A stretch of DNA of 6,291 nucleotides from Acidimicrobiales bacterium (GCA_023261915.1 JALRFT010000250.1:1-6291), one strand, 5' to 3'; shown: positions 1-6,291, numbered from the stretch's first letter. The notes: generated from the letters alone by a model not told the origin. Numbers and translations are program-made.

Positions 1-1493
1 TTGCCGCTGGGGTTGCGGGGGAGTGCCTCGACGATCTCGAGCTGTTCGGGAATCTTGTGGACGGAGAGTTGTCCGTGGCGACAGTGGGCGACGAGTTCGT
101 CGAAGGCAATGGTGGCACCGGGTGTACACACGACCACGGCACACGCCCGTTCGCCGCTGGCTTCGTCGGGAAGTCCCACGACGGCCACATCGGCAATGGC
201 GGGGTGGGCGAAGAGAAGATCCTCGATCTCTTTGGCCGAGATGTTCTCGCCTTTACGAATGATGATGTCCTTGAGCCGACCGGTGATGCGGACATAGCCC
301 CGGTCGTCGACCACACCGAGATCGCCGGTGCGGAACCAGCCGTCCTCGGTGAACGCCTCGGCGTCGAGACTGGCGTCGAGGTAGCCGAGGCACACCTGCG
401 GCCCGCGCACCTGGAGTTCACCTTCTTCATTGGCTCCAACGGTCACGTCGTCCATGACGACCCGCAATGACACCCCGGGACACGGGCGCCCGTCGGTGGT
501 CGCCTTGGCTTCATCGTCGTCCTCGACGCTCACCATGGTGTTGATAGGGCTCTCGGTGAGACCCCAACCGCCGATGAGCGGAGCGCCGAATGCCTCCATC
601 ATCTCAGCGTGCAGCGTCACCGGCTTGGGGGCGCCGCCACCGTTGAAGATGCGCACGTCGGGCAGGAGTTGCTCACCGGCCGGCAGGCGCCGCTGGCTGG
701 CGAGGTAGGCGAGCCAGAACACCGTGCCTGCCCCGGCACAGGTGCAGCCGTGCTGACCCAACCACACCGGGGTGCCTACCGGGTCGAACACCTCGACCAT
801 GAGCAACTCGACACCGGTCTCCATGGCGTTGAACAGCCACACCAGACCGCCGACGTGGGTGACGGGGAACACGACGGCGGCCTTGTCGTCACTGGTGACC
901 TGCATCGACCACTGCATCCCCGCATTGGCGGCGGCCAGGGACGCGTCGGTGTGCTTGGCGCCCTTGGGGTCGGCCGTGGTGCCCGATGAGTAGAACAGCC
1001 ACCGCATGGCACCGCGATCGGGATGGAACGGGGGCAGGGTGGCCGGGTCGCCCTCGGGCAGGTCGGGGTCGGCCACCAGCACCGTGGTGTCGGTCCCTTC
1101 GGTCACCTCGGCGGCCATGGCGGCAAAGTCGAAGTTGCGGAACTCGCCGGGCACGACGAGGAGGTCGGCGCCACTCTGGCGGGTGATGAAGGAAACCTCG
1201 CGGTGTCGGTAGATGGGCAGGATCGGATTCTGGATGGCGCCGAGTCGGGCGAGCGCCCCGGTCAGCACCAACGCTTCGAAACGCGAGGGCAGTACCCACG
1301 ACACCCTTGTGTTCTCGGCCACGCCGTAGGCGCCCGCAAGACCGGCCGCCACCCGCTCGCACCAGTCCCGGTAACCGGCGAAGGTCATGGTCCGGTCGGC
1401 CTCGTCGATGGCCATGGTGGCATCGGGCGTGGCCTCGGCGCGGGCCTCAATGAGTTCCCACAGCGTGCGGTCGGTGGTGTCGATCGATGTCAT
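1..1493 (-). CDS. Acyl-CoA synthetase (AMP-forming ANL family), C-terminus cut by the left edge
   Basis: The reading frame is open from an ATG at 1493 to the left edge, giving 497 full codons, and begins MTSIDTTDRTLWELIEAR. Such enzymes adenylate a carboxylic acid with ATP and transfer it to coenzyme A in the cytoplasm. Visible motifs, in order, are the phosphate-binding loop YSSGTTADPKG (168-178), the FPVTHVGG segment (209-216), the A5 motif GWGLTE (309-314), TGD (389-391), and the hinge region GRLKDIII leading to RKGENISAKEIE (405-424). The last complete residues are NPSG (494-497). The two remaining bases read AA, consistent with the catalytic lysine of the A10 motif. Only the short C-terminal tail should be missing. 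The KGENIS-type hinge and the SSGTTADPKG loop resemble ligases annotated as cyclohexanecarboxylate-CoA ligase or FadD; this is recalled similarity, and the substrate is unknown. The start overlaps the stop of the upstream ligase gene by four bases and has a strong ribosome binding site, so co-translation is likely. Confidence 0.93.
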   Translation of the reverse strand, partial: MTSIDTTDRTLWELIEARAEATPDATMAIDEADRTMTFAGYRDWCERVAAGLAGAYGVAENTRVSWVLPSRFEALVLTGALARLGAIQNPILPIYRHREVSFITRQSGADLLVVPGEFRNFDFAAMAAEVTEGTDTTVLVADPDLPEGDPATLPPFHPDRGAMRWLFYSSGTTADPKGAKHTDASLAAANAGMQWSMQVTSDDKAAVVFPVTHVGGLVWLFNAMETGVELLMVEVFDPVGTPVWLGQHGCTCAGAGTVFWLAYLASQRRLPAGEQLLPDVRIFNGGGAPKPVTLHAEMMEAFGAPLIGGWGLTESPINTMVSVEDDDEAKATTDGRPCPGVSLRVVMDDVTVGANEEGELQVRGPQVCLGYLDASLDAEAFTEDGWFRTGDLGVVDDRGYVRITGRLKDIIIRKGENISAKEIEDLLFAHPAIADVAVVGLPDEASGERACAVVVCTPGATIAFDELVAHCRHGQLSVHKIPEQLEIVEALPRNPSG

Positions 1494-3097
1494 GAGACCC
1501 TCCGGGAGTCAGTCGATGGGGCCGCCGGTCGTTGCCATGCGGCGGCGAGTTCGTCAGCGGCCGGCTGCAAGGCCAATTTGTCGACCTTGCCGAGGGCGGT
1601 GAGCGGCAGTTCGTCGACGGTCACCACGATGTCGGGGGCTTTGTAGGTGGCGACGTGGTGGGAAACATGGTGGCGCACGTCGTCGGTGCTCGGGCTGGCC
1701 GAGGTTGCGGTCGGCACGATGAAGGCGATGCCGATCTCGCCGAGTCGGGAACCCGGGGCGGTGGCGCCAACCACGGCGACCGAAGCGACGCCGTCGAGGG
1801 AGGCGAGGACATTCTCTACCTCGGCGGGGTAGATGTTGTAGCCGCCGCGGATGTACATCTCAGTGGTGCGGCCCACGAGTCGCAGGTTGCCGTCGGTGCC
1901 GACCCAGCCGAGATCTCCGGTGTCGAGCCAACCGTCGGCGTCAATGGGACTCGCCGGGATTGAACCTGGGTCGTTGGCCACTGAGGGAACGTAGCCCCGC
2001 ATGGTGGCCCGACTGCGAACGCAGACCCGGCCGACCTGGTCGTCACCGGTGGTGAGCGGCGACCCCACCTCGTCGGCGATGCGGATCTCGACCGGCCCGG
2101 TCGGCCTGCCCACCGTCGTACAGACCACCTCTACCGGGTCACCCGGGGTGGTGCCGGTGGCCACGCACGACTCGGTGCTGGCGTAGCGGGCGACCACCGG
2201 TGCGCCAAGGGTGGCTTCGATGCGGAGGACGAGATCCGGGGGGATTCGGGACCCGCCGATACCGGCGATGCGAAGGTGGCCGAGGTGTCCGGCACCGATA
2301 CCGATGGCGTCAAGGTGGTCGCACAACAGCGCGTATTGCGTGGGCACCCCCTGGCAGACGGTCACTGATTCGCTGACCAAAAGAGCAGCCGCGGCGGCAG
2401 GGGTCCACGGCGTGGGGGTGACCACCGTGGTGATCAGGTGGGACCACTCATCCCACAGTCGGGTCATGGTGCCCACGTGGGCGAACGGCAGAGGGGAAAG
2501 TCGGCGGTCACCCATGGCGCTCAACGGTCCGGCCGCCGCCGCCATCGTGGCCTGACACGTGTGGTCGAACACGGCCCCTTTGGGCACGCCGGTCGTGCCC
2601 CCCGTCCACACGATGCACACCGGGTCGGTGGCTGAGATCGTGACGCGTCGCCGGGCCGGGTCACCCACGGCGGCGAGGGCGTCGACATCACCGAGAGGGA
2701 CGTCAATCACCCGGGCTGGTTCGGTGGCGGCGAGAATGTGGGCGCGTTCGTTGGCTCCGAGGCGCGGGTTGATGCCGGTGGCGATGGCGCCCGCCCGCAG
2801 GGCGGCGTGGTGGGCAACGGCGTAGTCGATGCCGCTGGGCAGGCCAATGGCGACAACGTCTCCGGGTCGGACCCCGTCGGCCATGAACTCGCCGGCGAGG
2901 GCGTCAGCGGCCGCCGCGAGATCCCCGAAACTCACCCGCCGGGTGTGCGCGACACCGACGGCGTCCACACCGGTGCATTCCACCATGGCCTCCGCATCGG
3001 CGTGGTGTTCCACGACGAGATCGAAGAGGTCGAGCAGCGTCGCACCATGGGCACCGGGGGGAACGAGTGGTTCGCCGGGGAGGGCGTCGGAAGGCAT
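1490..3097 (-). CDS. Divergent acyl-CoA synthetase (AMP-forming ANL family), 535 aa
   Basis: This is a full-length AMP-dependent acyl-CoA ligase predicted to activate a carboxylic acid as its CoA thioester. Motifs in order are the phosphate-binding loop WTGGTTGVPKG (164-174), SPLPFAHVGTM (201-211), the A5-equivalent RYASTES (304-310), DADGWLDTGD (386-395), the hinge region GRTTEMYIRGGYNIYPAEVE (409-428), and the A10 motif LTALGKVDK with predicted catalytic Lys504. Several key positions deviate from the consensus. The loop has TGG where TSG is usual, A5 has YASTE where YGxTE is usual, and the hinge carries Thr where Lys or Asp is common. The catalytic lysine and the TGD motif are intact, so the enzyme is probably active but on a different acid from its neighbours. 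ATG 3097 is the only plausible start: the frame upstream is closed by a stop at 3125-3127 and offers no other start codon. No well-spaced Shine-Dalgarno is seen. An AAGGA lies about 15 bases upstream, across the end of the dehydrogenase gene, so termination-reinitiation may matter. The gap to the dehydrogenase is 19 bases. The substrate is not recognised. Confidence 0.93.
   Translation of the reverse strand: MPSDALPGEPLVPPGAHGATLLDLFDLVVEHHADAEAMVECTGVDAVGVAHTRRVSFGDLAAAADALAGEFMADGVRPGDVVAIGLPSGIDYAVAHHAALRAGAIATGINPRLGANERAHILAATEPARVIDVPLGDVDALAAVGDPARRRVTISATDPVCIVWTGGTTGVPKGAVFDHTCQATMAAAAGPLSAMGDRRLSPLPFAHVGTMTRLWDEWSHLITTVVTPTPWTPAAAAALLVSESVTVCQGVPTQYALLCDHLDAIGIGAGHLGHLRIAGIGGSRIPPDLVLRIEATLGAPVVARYASTESCVATGTTPGDPVEVVCTTVGRPTGPVEIRIADEVGSPLTTGDDQVGRVCVRSRATMRGYVPSVANDPGSIPASPIDADGWLDTGDLGWVGTDGNLRLVGRTTEMYIRGGYNIYPAEVENVLASLDGVASVAVVGATAPGSRLGEIGIAFIVPTATSASPSTDDVRHHVSHHVATYKAPDIVVTVDELPLTALGKVDKLALQPAADELAAAWQRPAAPSTDSRRVS
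1498..1503 (-). promoter_or_regulatory. Strong Shine-Dalgarno inside the end of the upstream ligase gene
   Basis: Read on the minus strand the sequence is GGAGGG, followed by TCTC and the ATG at 1493. This is a near-perfect Shine-Dalgarno with about five bases between GGAGG and the start. It lies within the last codons of the 1490-3097 gene, whose TGA overlaps the ATG as ATGA. It fixes the start of the left-edge ligase and suggests translational coupling. Confidence 0.8.
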
Positions 3098-3116
3098 GAG
3101 GGGTGTGGCCGGTCCT

Positions 3117-4220
3117 TCAGAACGTCAGGACACCGCGGGCCACCGCACCCGACTCGAGTTCCGCCACGGCGGTCTCCCAGTCGTCAATGGGGTGGGTCGA
3201 ACTCACCAGTCCGTCGAGGTCGATGAGTCCTTGGCGGTAGAGGTCCACGATCTGGGGGATGTCACGGTGGGGTGAGATGGTGCCGTACCGGCAGCCCATC
3301 ACCGCCCGGTCCACCTGGGTGAGTCGACCGTAGAGACCCCGGAACTCAGCGTCCTGGGCGGCCACTCCGATGATCACGACACTGCCACCCCAGTCGAGGC
3401 TCTCGAGCGCGTTCCACGTGACCTGAGGGTGGGCCACGCAGTCGAACGCCCAGTCCATACCGCCGGCGTTGAACGCACCCCGGACCGCTCGACTGCTCGC
3501 CGGCCGGATGGCCCCGATGGCTTCCACGATGTCGTCGCGGGTGCCGTCGAGGAAGTGGGTGGCGCCGAAACGCATGGCCAGTTCCTCTTTGGCGGGGGCG
3601 GTGTCGACGGCCACGATGGGGTCGGCGCCACGCACCCGGAGGGCCTGGAGCACGTTGAGGCCGACACCGCCGACACCGAACACCACGGCGGCCTGGCCGC
3701 GGGTGACGTTGGCCCGGTTGAACACGGCCCCCATACCCGTCACCACGCCACACCCGATGAGGGCGGCGGAGGTGAGGGGCACGTCATCGGGGATGGCCAC
3801 GCACTGCACATCCCGTACCACGGTGCGTTCGGCGAAGGCGCTCGTGGCGGCGAAGTTGAAGATCTCTTCACCGTCGAGGGTGAACGGCTTGGTCCAGTTG
3901 GCGAGCGTGGAGCGGCACAGGGTCGGCAAGCCGTCGGCACAGAACTCACACACCCCACACGACGCCAGCGTGGTGATGACCACGTGGTCGCCGGGCTTGA
4001 CGTTGGTGACGGCCTCGCCGACCTCTTCGACGACCCCGGCGGCCTCATGGCCGCAGACGGCGGGGTGGGGGACGGGGTAGAGACCATGCATGTACGACAG
4101 GTCGCTGTGGCAGAGCCCGGCAGCGCCGATCGCCACCACGACCTGACGTGGTCCCGGCTTGGCCAGCTCAAGACCGTCGACCAGTCGTGTGCTCTCACCG
4201 TCGTAGACGATTCCCCGCAT
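3117..4220 (-). CDS. Zinc-dependent medium-chain alcohol dehydrogenase, 367 aa
   Basis: This protein is predicted to oxidise an alcohol to an aldehyde or ketone with NAD in the cytoplasm. The N-terminal GroES-like domain holds the catalytic zinc ligands Cys37 (in GLCHSD, with Ser39 at the proton-relay position), His58 with Glu59 (in CGHEAAG), and Cys157 (in IGCGVVTG). The structural zinc site is complete: Cys88, Cys91, Cys94 and Cys102. The Rossmann domain shows GVGGVG (182-187), and Asp206 at the end of the second strand (VAVDT) favours NAD over NADP. The length is normal for the class III and related zinc alcohol dehydrogenases. It could instead belong to the actinobacterial nicotinoprotein (NDMA- or mycofactocin-dependent) branch of this superfamily; the sequence alone does not settle this. 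The start at 4220 gives the expected MRGIVYDGES opening and has a G-rich ribosome binding site. The gene lies 45 bases after one ligase gene and 19 bases before another, so it is probably part of the same operon and acts on an intermediate of the same pathway. Confidence 0.95.
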   Translation of the reverse strand: MRGIVYDGESTRLVDGLELAKPGPRQVVVAIGAAGLCHSDLSYMHGLYPVPHPAVCGHEAAGVVEEVGEAVTNVKPGDHVVITTLASCGVCEFCADGLPTLCRSTLANWTKPFTLDGEEIFNFAATSAFAERTVVRDVQCVAIPDDVPLTSAALIGCGVVTGMGAVFNRANVTRGQAAVVFGVGGVGLNVLQALRVRGADPIVAVDTAPAKEELAMRFGATHFLDGTRDDIVEAIGAIRPASSRAVRGAFNAGGMDWAFDCVAHPQVTWNALESLDWGGSVVIIGVAAQDAEFRGLYGRLTQVDRAVMGCRYGTISPHRDIPQIVDLYRQGLIDLDGLVSSTHPIDDWETAVAELESGAVARGVLTF

Positions 4221-4224
4221 GATT

Positions 4225-4230
4225 CCCCCT
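4225..4230 (-). promoter_or_regulatory. Candidate ribosome binding site of the alcohol dehydrogenase gene
   Basis: The minus strand reads AGGGGG, then AATC, then the ATG at 4220. The purine run supports this start, although the four-base spacing is short. It sits in the 45-base gap after the upstream ligase gene, which is the longest intergenic gap in the window. I see no convincing promoter in that gap. Confidence 0.5.
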
Positions 4231-4265
4231 GTGTCCGTGCCCGAAGTGGGCTCCGTGATGGTAGG

Positions 4266-5948
4266 TCAGTTGCCCGCTGACGCGTCCGGGTGCGTCTGAT
4301 CGGCACCCTCCGCATGACGGCGGCGTAGTTCGTACTTGAGCACCTTGCCCGAGGCGTTGGTGGGGAGGGCGTCGGTGACGTGGAAAGCCCGCGGCACCTT
4401 GTAGTTCGCCATCCGTTCCTTCGCCCAGCCGGCCAGTTCCTCGCTGATGGCCGCCGGCTCAGCGTCAACGCCTGCCCGTGGCACCACCCAAGCCTGCCCG
4501 ACCTCGCCCATGCGCTCGTCGGCCACCCCGACGACGGCGACCTGGGCGACCCACGGGTGTTCACTGAGCATGTTCTCGATTTCCGCGGGGTAGGCGTTGA
4601 ACCCACCCACAATGAACATGTCCTTGAGCCGGTCGGTGATGCGGACGTAGCCCGCGTCATCCATGACGGCGATGTCGCCGGTGTGCAACCAGCCGTCAGC
4701 GTCAATGGTCTCGGCGGTGGCATCGGGATCATCGAGGTAACCGAGCATCACGTTGTACCCACGACACACCAGTTCCCCGGCTTCACCGCGGGGGACCTCG
4801 TTGCCCTGCTCGTCGATGATGCGAACGTCCACGTCGGGGATGGCTCGGCCGGACGTGGTGGCAATGGTGCGGGGGTCGTCACCGGCGCGACACATCGTGA
4901 CGACGCCCGTCGCCTCGGTCAGGCCGTATCCCGTGACCACCGTGTCGAATCCGAGGTCGCTGTGCATGCGGCGGACCATCTCCTCAGGCACTGCTGCGGC
5001 CCCGGTGACGGCGAGTCGCAAGGACGACAGGTCGAGTTCGTCTCGGCGGGGACTTTCGAGGATGGTCAGGTACAGCGTGGGCGGGCCGGGGAGCATGCTG
5101 ATGCGCTCGGCTCCGATTCGTTCGAGTACCCGGTTGGCGTCGAACACCGGTTCACACACGATCGTTGCGCCCCGGAGCAGACAGGCGACGATGCCGGCCT
5201 TGTACCCGAAGGTGTGAAAGAACGGATTGACGACCAGGTACCGGTCGCCGTGGGTGAGACCCACCACGCCGCTCCAGTCGGCGAACGCCCGCAACGTCTG
5301 GAGGTGGGTGGTCATGACCCCCTTGGGTCGGCCGGTGGTTCCTGACGTGAAGATCACGTCCCCGAGATCCTCCGCAGTGACGGCGTCACGTGCGGCGGCG
5401 AGGGTGGCCTCGTCGACACCGTCACCGCCGGCGAGGAACGCTTCCCACCCGAGGGCCCCCGAGGGAACCGGCGGGGCGGGCCGGTCGCCGTCGGGGAGAG
5501 CCACGGCCACGACGTGGGCGAGGTGGGGGAGGGAGGCGACCGCGTCGATGAGTTCGGAGGCGTAGCCCCGCCCGAGGAACCCCTCGGTGCACACTGCCAC
5601 CCGGGCCCGGCTGCGAGCGAGGATGTCGGTGGCCTCGGCGGGACGGAACCGGGTGTTGAGCGGCACCACCACCGCTCCGATCGATAGTGCACCGAGGGCG
5701 GCCACGGCCCATTCGGCCACGTTCGGGGCCCACAGCGCCACCGTGTCACCTCGCGAGATCCCGAGCGCCAGAAACGCTCGTGACGACCGGTCTACGGCAT
5801 CGCTGAGACCGTTGAAGTCGAGGCGCTGGCGGTCGTCGACGAGGGCCTCGGTGGCGCCGAAGTCCCGGGCGGCGCGCCGGACTGCCTCACCGATGGTGGC
5901 GGGAACATCCTCAGGGGACATGCCCCCCGTCTCCCCGCTCGCGGTCAT
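4266..5948 (-). CDS. FadD3-like acyl-CoA synthetase (AMP-forming ANL family), 560 aa
   Basis: This is a full-length ATP-dependent acyl-CoA ligase. Motifs in order are PLNTRFRPAEATDIL (96-110), the phosphate-binding loop FTSGTTGRPKG (200-210), NPFFHTFGYKAG (241-252), LPGPPTLY (286-293), the A5 motif GYGLTE (340-345), DADGWLHTGD (416-425), the hinge DRLKDMFIVGGFNAYPAEIE (439-458) with Lys442, and NASGKVLKYEL with catalytic Lys535. The phrases around 96-110, 241-252 and 439-458 closely recall FadD3 of Mycobacterium tuberculosis, which activates the steroid C/D-ring acid HIP. The same signature also occurs in many actinobacterial paralogues, and no other HIP-pathway gene is visible, so I do not assign that substrate. 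The coordinates give the longest reading frame, whose ATG follows the amidohydrolase stop by 10 bases but has only GAGG two bases away. The internal ATG at 5921 (Met10) has GGGGAG nine bases upstream and matches the family's usual N-terminus better. The mature start may therefore be 5921, giving 551 residues. Confidence 0.94.
   Translation of the reverse strand: MTASGETGGMSPEDVPATIGEAVRRAARDFGATEALVDDRQRLDFNGLSDAVDRSSRAFLALGISRGDTVALWAPNVAEWAVAALGALSIGAVVVPLNTRFRPAEATDILARSRARVAVCTEGFLGRGYASELIDAVASLPHLAHVVAVALPDGDRPAPPVPSGALGWEAFLAGGDGVDEATLAAARDAVTAEDLGDVIFTSGTTGRPKGVMTTHLQTLRAFADWSGVVGLTHGDRYLVVNPFFHTFGYKAGIVACLLRGATIVCEPVFDANRVLERIGAERISMLPGPPTLYLTILESPRRDELDLSSLRLAVTGAAAVPEEMVRRMHSDLGFDTVVTGYGLTEATGVVTMCRAGDDPRTIATTSGRAIPDVDVRIIDEQGNEVPRGEAGELVCRGYNVMLGYLDDPDATAETIDADGWLHTGDIAVMDDAGYVRITDRLKDMFIVGGFNAYPAEIENMLSEHPWVAQVAVVGVADERMGEVGQAWVVPRAGVDAEPAAISEELAGWAKERMANYKVPRAFHVTDALPTNASGKVLKYELRRRHAEGADQTHPDASAGN
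5931..5936 (-). promoter_or_regulatory. Candidate ribosome binding site for the internal start at 5921
   Basis: The minus strand reads GGGGAG, nine bases before an ATG at 5921 that is in frame with the FadD3-like ligase. The spacing is good. The longer start at 5948 has only GAGG at 5951-5954, two bases from its ATG, which is too close for a normal Shine-Dalgarno. The site therefore favours the shorter protein, but the choice is not proven. Confidence 0.45.
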
Positions 5949-5958
5949 CGCCTCGGGA

Positions 5959-6291
5959 TCAGGACAGGTGGTCGATGTGGAGCATGCGGATGGCGTTGCC
6001 CCGCAGCACCTTGTACACGACGTCGTCGGGGAGGTCGGCAGTCTGCTCGGCGGCCAACTTGGCGGTGTGCGGCCATGTGGAGTCCGAATGCGGGTAGTCG
6101 CTCTCGTAGGTCACGTTGTCGACCCCGATCTCCTCGATGCTCCGCAGCCCGTGGGGATCGTCGAAGAAGCAGCCGAACACGTGACGACGGAACAGCTCCG
6201 AGGGGGGCTCGGTGACCTTGTCGGCGATGCCGCCCCAGCCCCTGTTCTCCTCCCACACGGTGTTGGCCCGCTCGAGGATGTAGGGGATCCA
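5959..6291 (-). CDS. Amidohydrolase-2 family metal-dependent hydrolase, C-terminal 110 residues, cut by the right edge
   Basis: The frame is open to the right edge and ends at a TGA at 5959-5961, giving 110 residues that begin WIPYILERANTVWEE. No start is in view; a GTG at 6256-6258 lies inside the conserved frame and is unlikely to be the real start. The fragment carries VTYESDYPHSDSTWP (60-74 of the fragment). There the Asp of SDYPH matches the conserved metal-site aspartate near the C-terminus of amidohydrolase-2 (ACMSD-like) TIM barrels. The segments FFDDPHGL and VLRGNAIRMLH are also typical of the family. Members hydrolyse or decarboxylate small ring-derived or aromatic acids using a single metal ion, and many actinobacterial copies lie in catabolic clusters. 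The N-terminal HxH metal motif would be outside the window, so activity cannot be judged here. The stop lies 10 bases before the longest start of the ligase gene, implying one transcript. Confidence 0.85.
   Translation of the reverse strand, partial: WIPYILERANTVWEENRGWGGIADKVTEPPSELFRRHVFGCFFDDPHGLRSIEEIGVDNVTYESDYPHSDSTWPHTAKLAAEQTADLPDDVVYKVLRGNAIRMLHIDHLS

Larger units (their letters stand above)
1..6291 (-). other. Predicted catabolic operon covering the whole window
   Basis: All five genes point the same way, with junctions of 10 bases (or 37 with the later start), 45 bases, 19 bases and a four-base overlap. No terminator-like hairpin with a T-run, and no convincing promoter, interrupts them. 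The operon extends past both edges, since the first and last genes are cut. The content (hydrolase, ligase, alcohol dehydrogenase, ligase, ligase) fits acid or alcohol catabolism through CoA thioesters. Single-transcript status is inferred from spacing alone. Confidence 0.65.

Noticed and set aside
1023..1646. Plus-strand open frame of 207 codons spanning the junction of two ligase genes
   Set aside because: Antisense shadow with low-complexity composition; both opposing genes are well supported.
4234..4257. Small inverted repeat (GCCC, five-base loop, GGGC) flanked by two copies of TCCGTG in the gap before the dehydrogenase gene
   Set aside because: The stem is only four pairs with no T-run, and six-base repeats are expected by chance in GC-rich DNA. 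It is not convincing as a terminator or operator.
3429..4280. Long plus-strand open frame of 283 codons opposite the alcohol dehydrogenase
   Set aside because: It is antisense to a gene with complete zinc and NAD motifs. Its composition (runs of Gly, His, Asp and Glu) is typical of the mirror frame of a high-GC gene.
1925..4710. Similar short sequence (CGTCAATGG region) near 1940 and 4700
   Set aside because: Both encode the conserved IDADGW stretch of ANL ligases, so this is shared protein motif, not a DNA repeat.
3740..4732. Minus-strand open frame of 330 codons overlapping the ligase and dehydrogenase genes in another frame
   Set aside because: Rich in Pro, Ser, Arg and Thr with no domain motif, and it crosses a gene boundary supported in the other frame.
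4380..5345. Plus-strand open frame of 321 codons opposite the FadD3-like ligase
   Set aside because: Antisense shadow. No recognisable motif, and the opposite strand carries every core ANL motif in frame.
1..6291. Search for a wholly new system: RNA structures, CRISPR-like repeats, phage or mobile genes, defence genes
   Set aside because: The window is almost fully accounted for by five metabolic genes on one strand. I saw no spaced repeats, transposase, integrase, toxin-antitoxin or structured RNA signal.

Overview
This is a high-GC window with every gene on the minus strand. It looks like one catabolic operon from a GC-rich actinobacterium. The reasons are codon use strongly biased to G/C in the third position, short or overlapping gene junctions, and close resemblance of several proteins to mycobacterial and other actinobacterial FadD, amidohydrolase and zinc-alcohol-dehydrogenase families. 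A finer placement, for example an uncultured marine or soil Acidimicrobiia-like lineage, would be a guess. No RNA gene, mobile element, CRISPR array, promoter or terminator is visible, and no gene-free stretch exceeds 45 bases.

In transcription order, from the right edge to the left, the window holds five genes. (1) The last 110 codons of an amidohydrolase-2 type metal-dependent hydrolase, cut by the right edge (5959-6291). (2) A 560-residue FadD3-like acyl-CoA synthetase (4266-5948). (3) A 367-residue zinc-dependent medium-chain alcohol dehydrogenase with complete catalytic and structural zinc sites (3117-4220). (4) A 535-residue, more divergent acyl-CoA synthetase (1490-3097). (5) A third acyl-CoA synthetase that overlaps gene 4 by four bases (ATGA) and runs off the left edge exactly at its predicted catalytic lysine (1-1493).

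The genes fit degradation of a cyclic or branched alcohol or carboxylic acid. The amidohydrolase-like protein could hydrolyse or decarboxylate a precursor, the dehydrogenase could oxidise a hydroxyl group, and the ligases could turn acids into CoA thioesters for beta-oxidation-like steps. The substrate cannot be read from the sequence. The main points of interest are three clearly non-identical ANL ligases in one transcription unit, the non-consensus active-site motifs of the middle one, and the lack of a visible aldehyde dehydrogenase linking alcohol oxidation to acid activation. I see no evidence for a wholly new type of system; this reads as an uncharacterised catabolic cluster built from known enzyme families.
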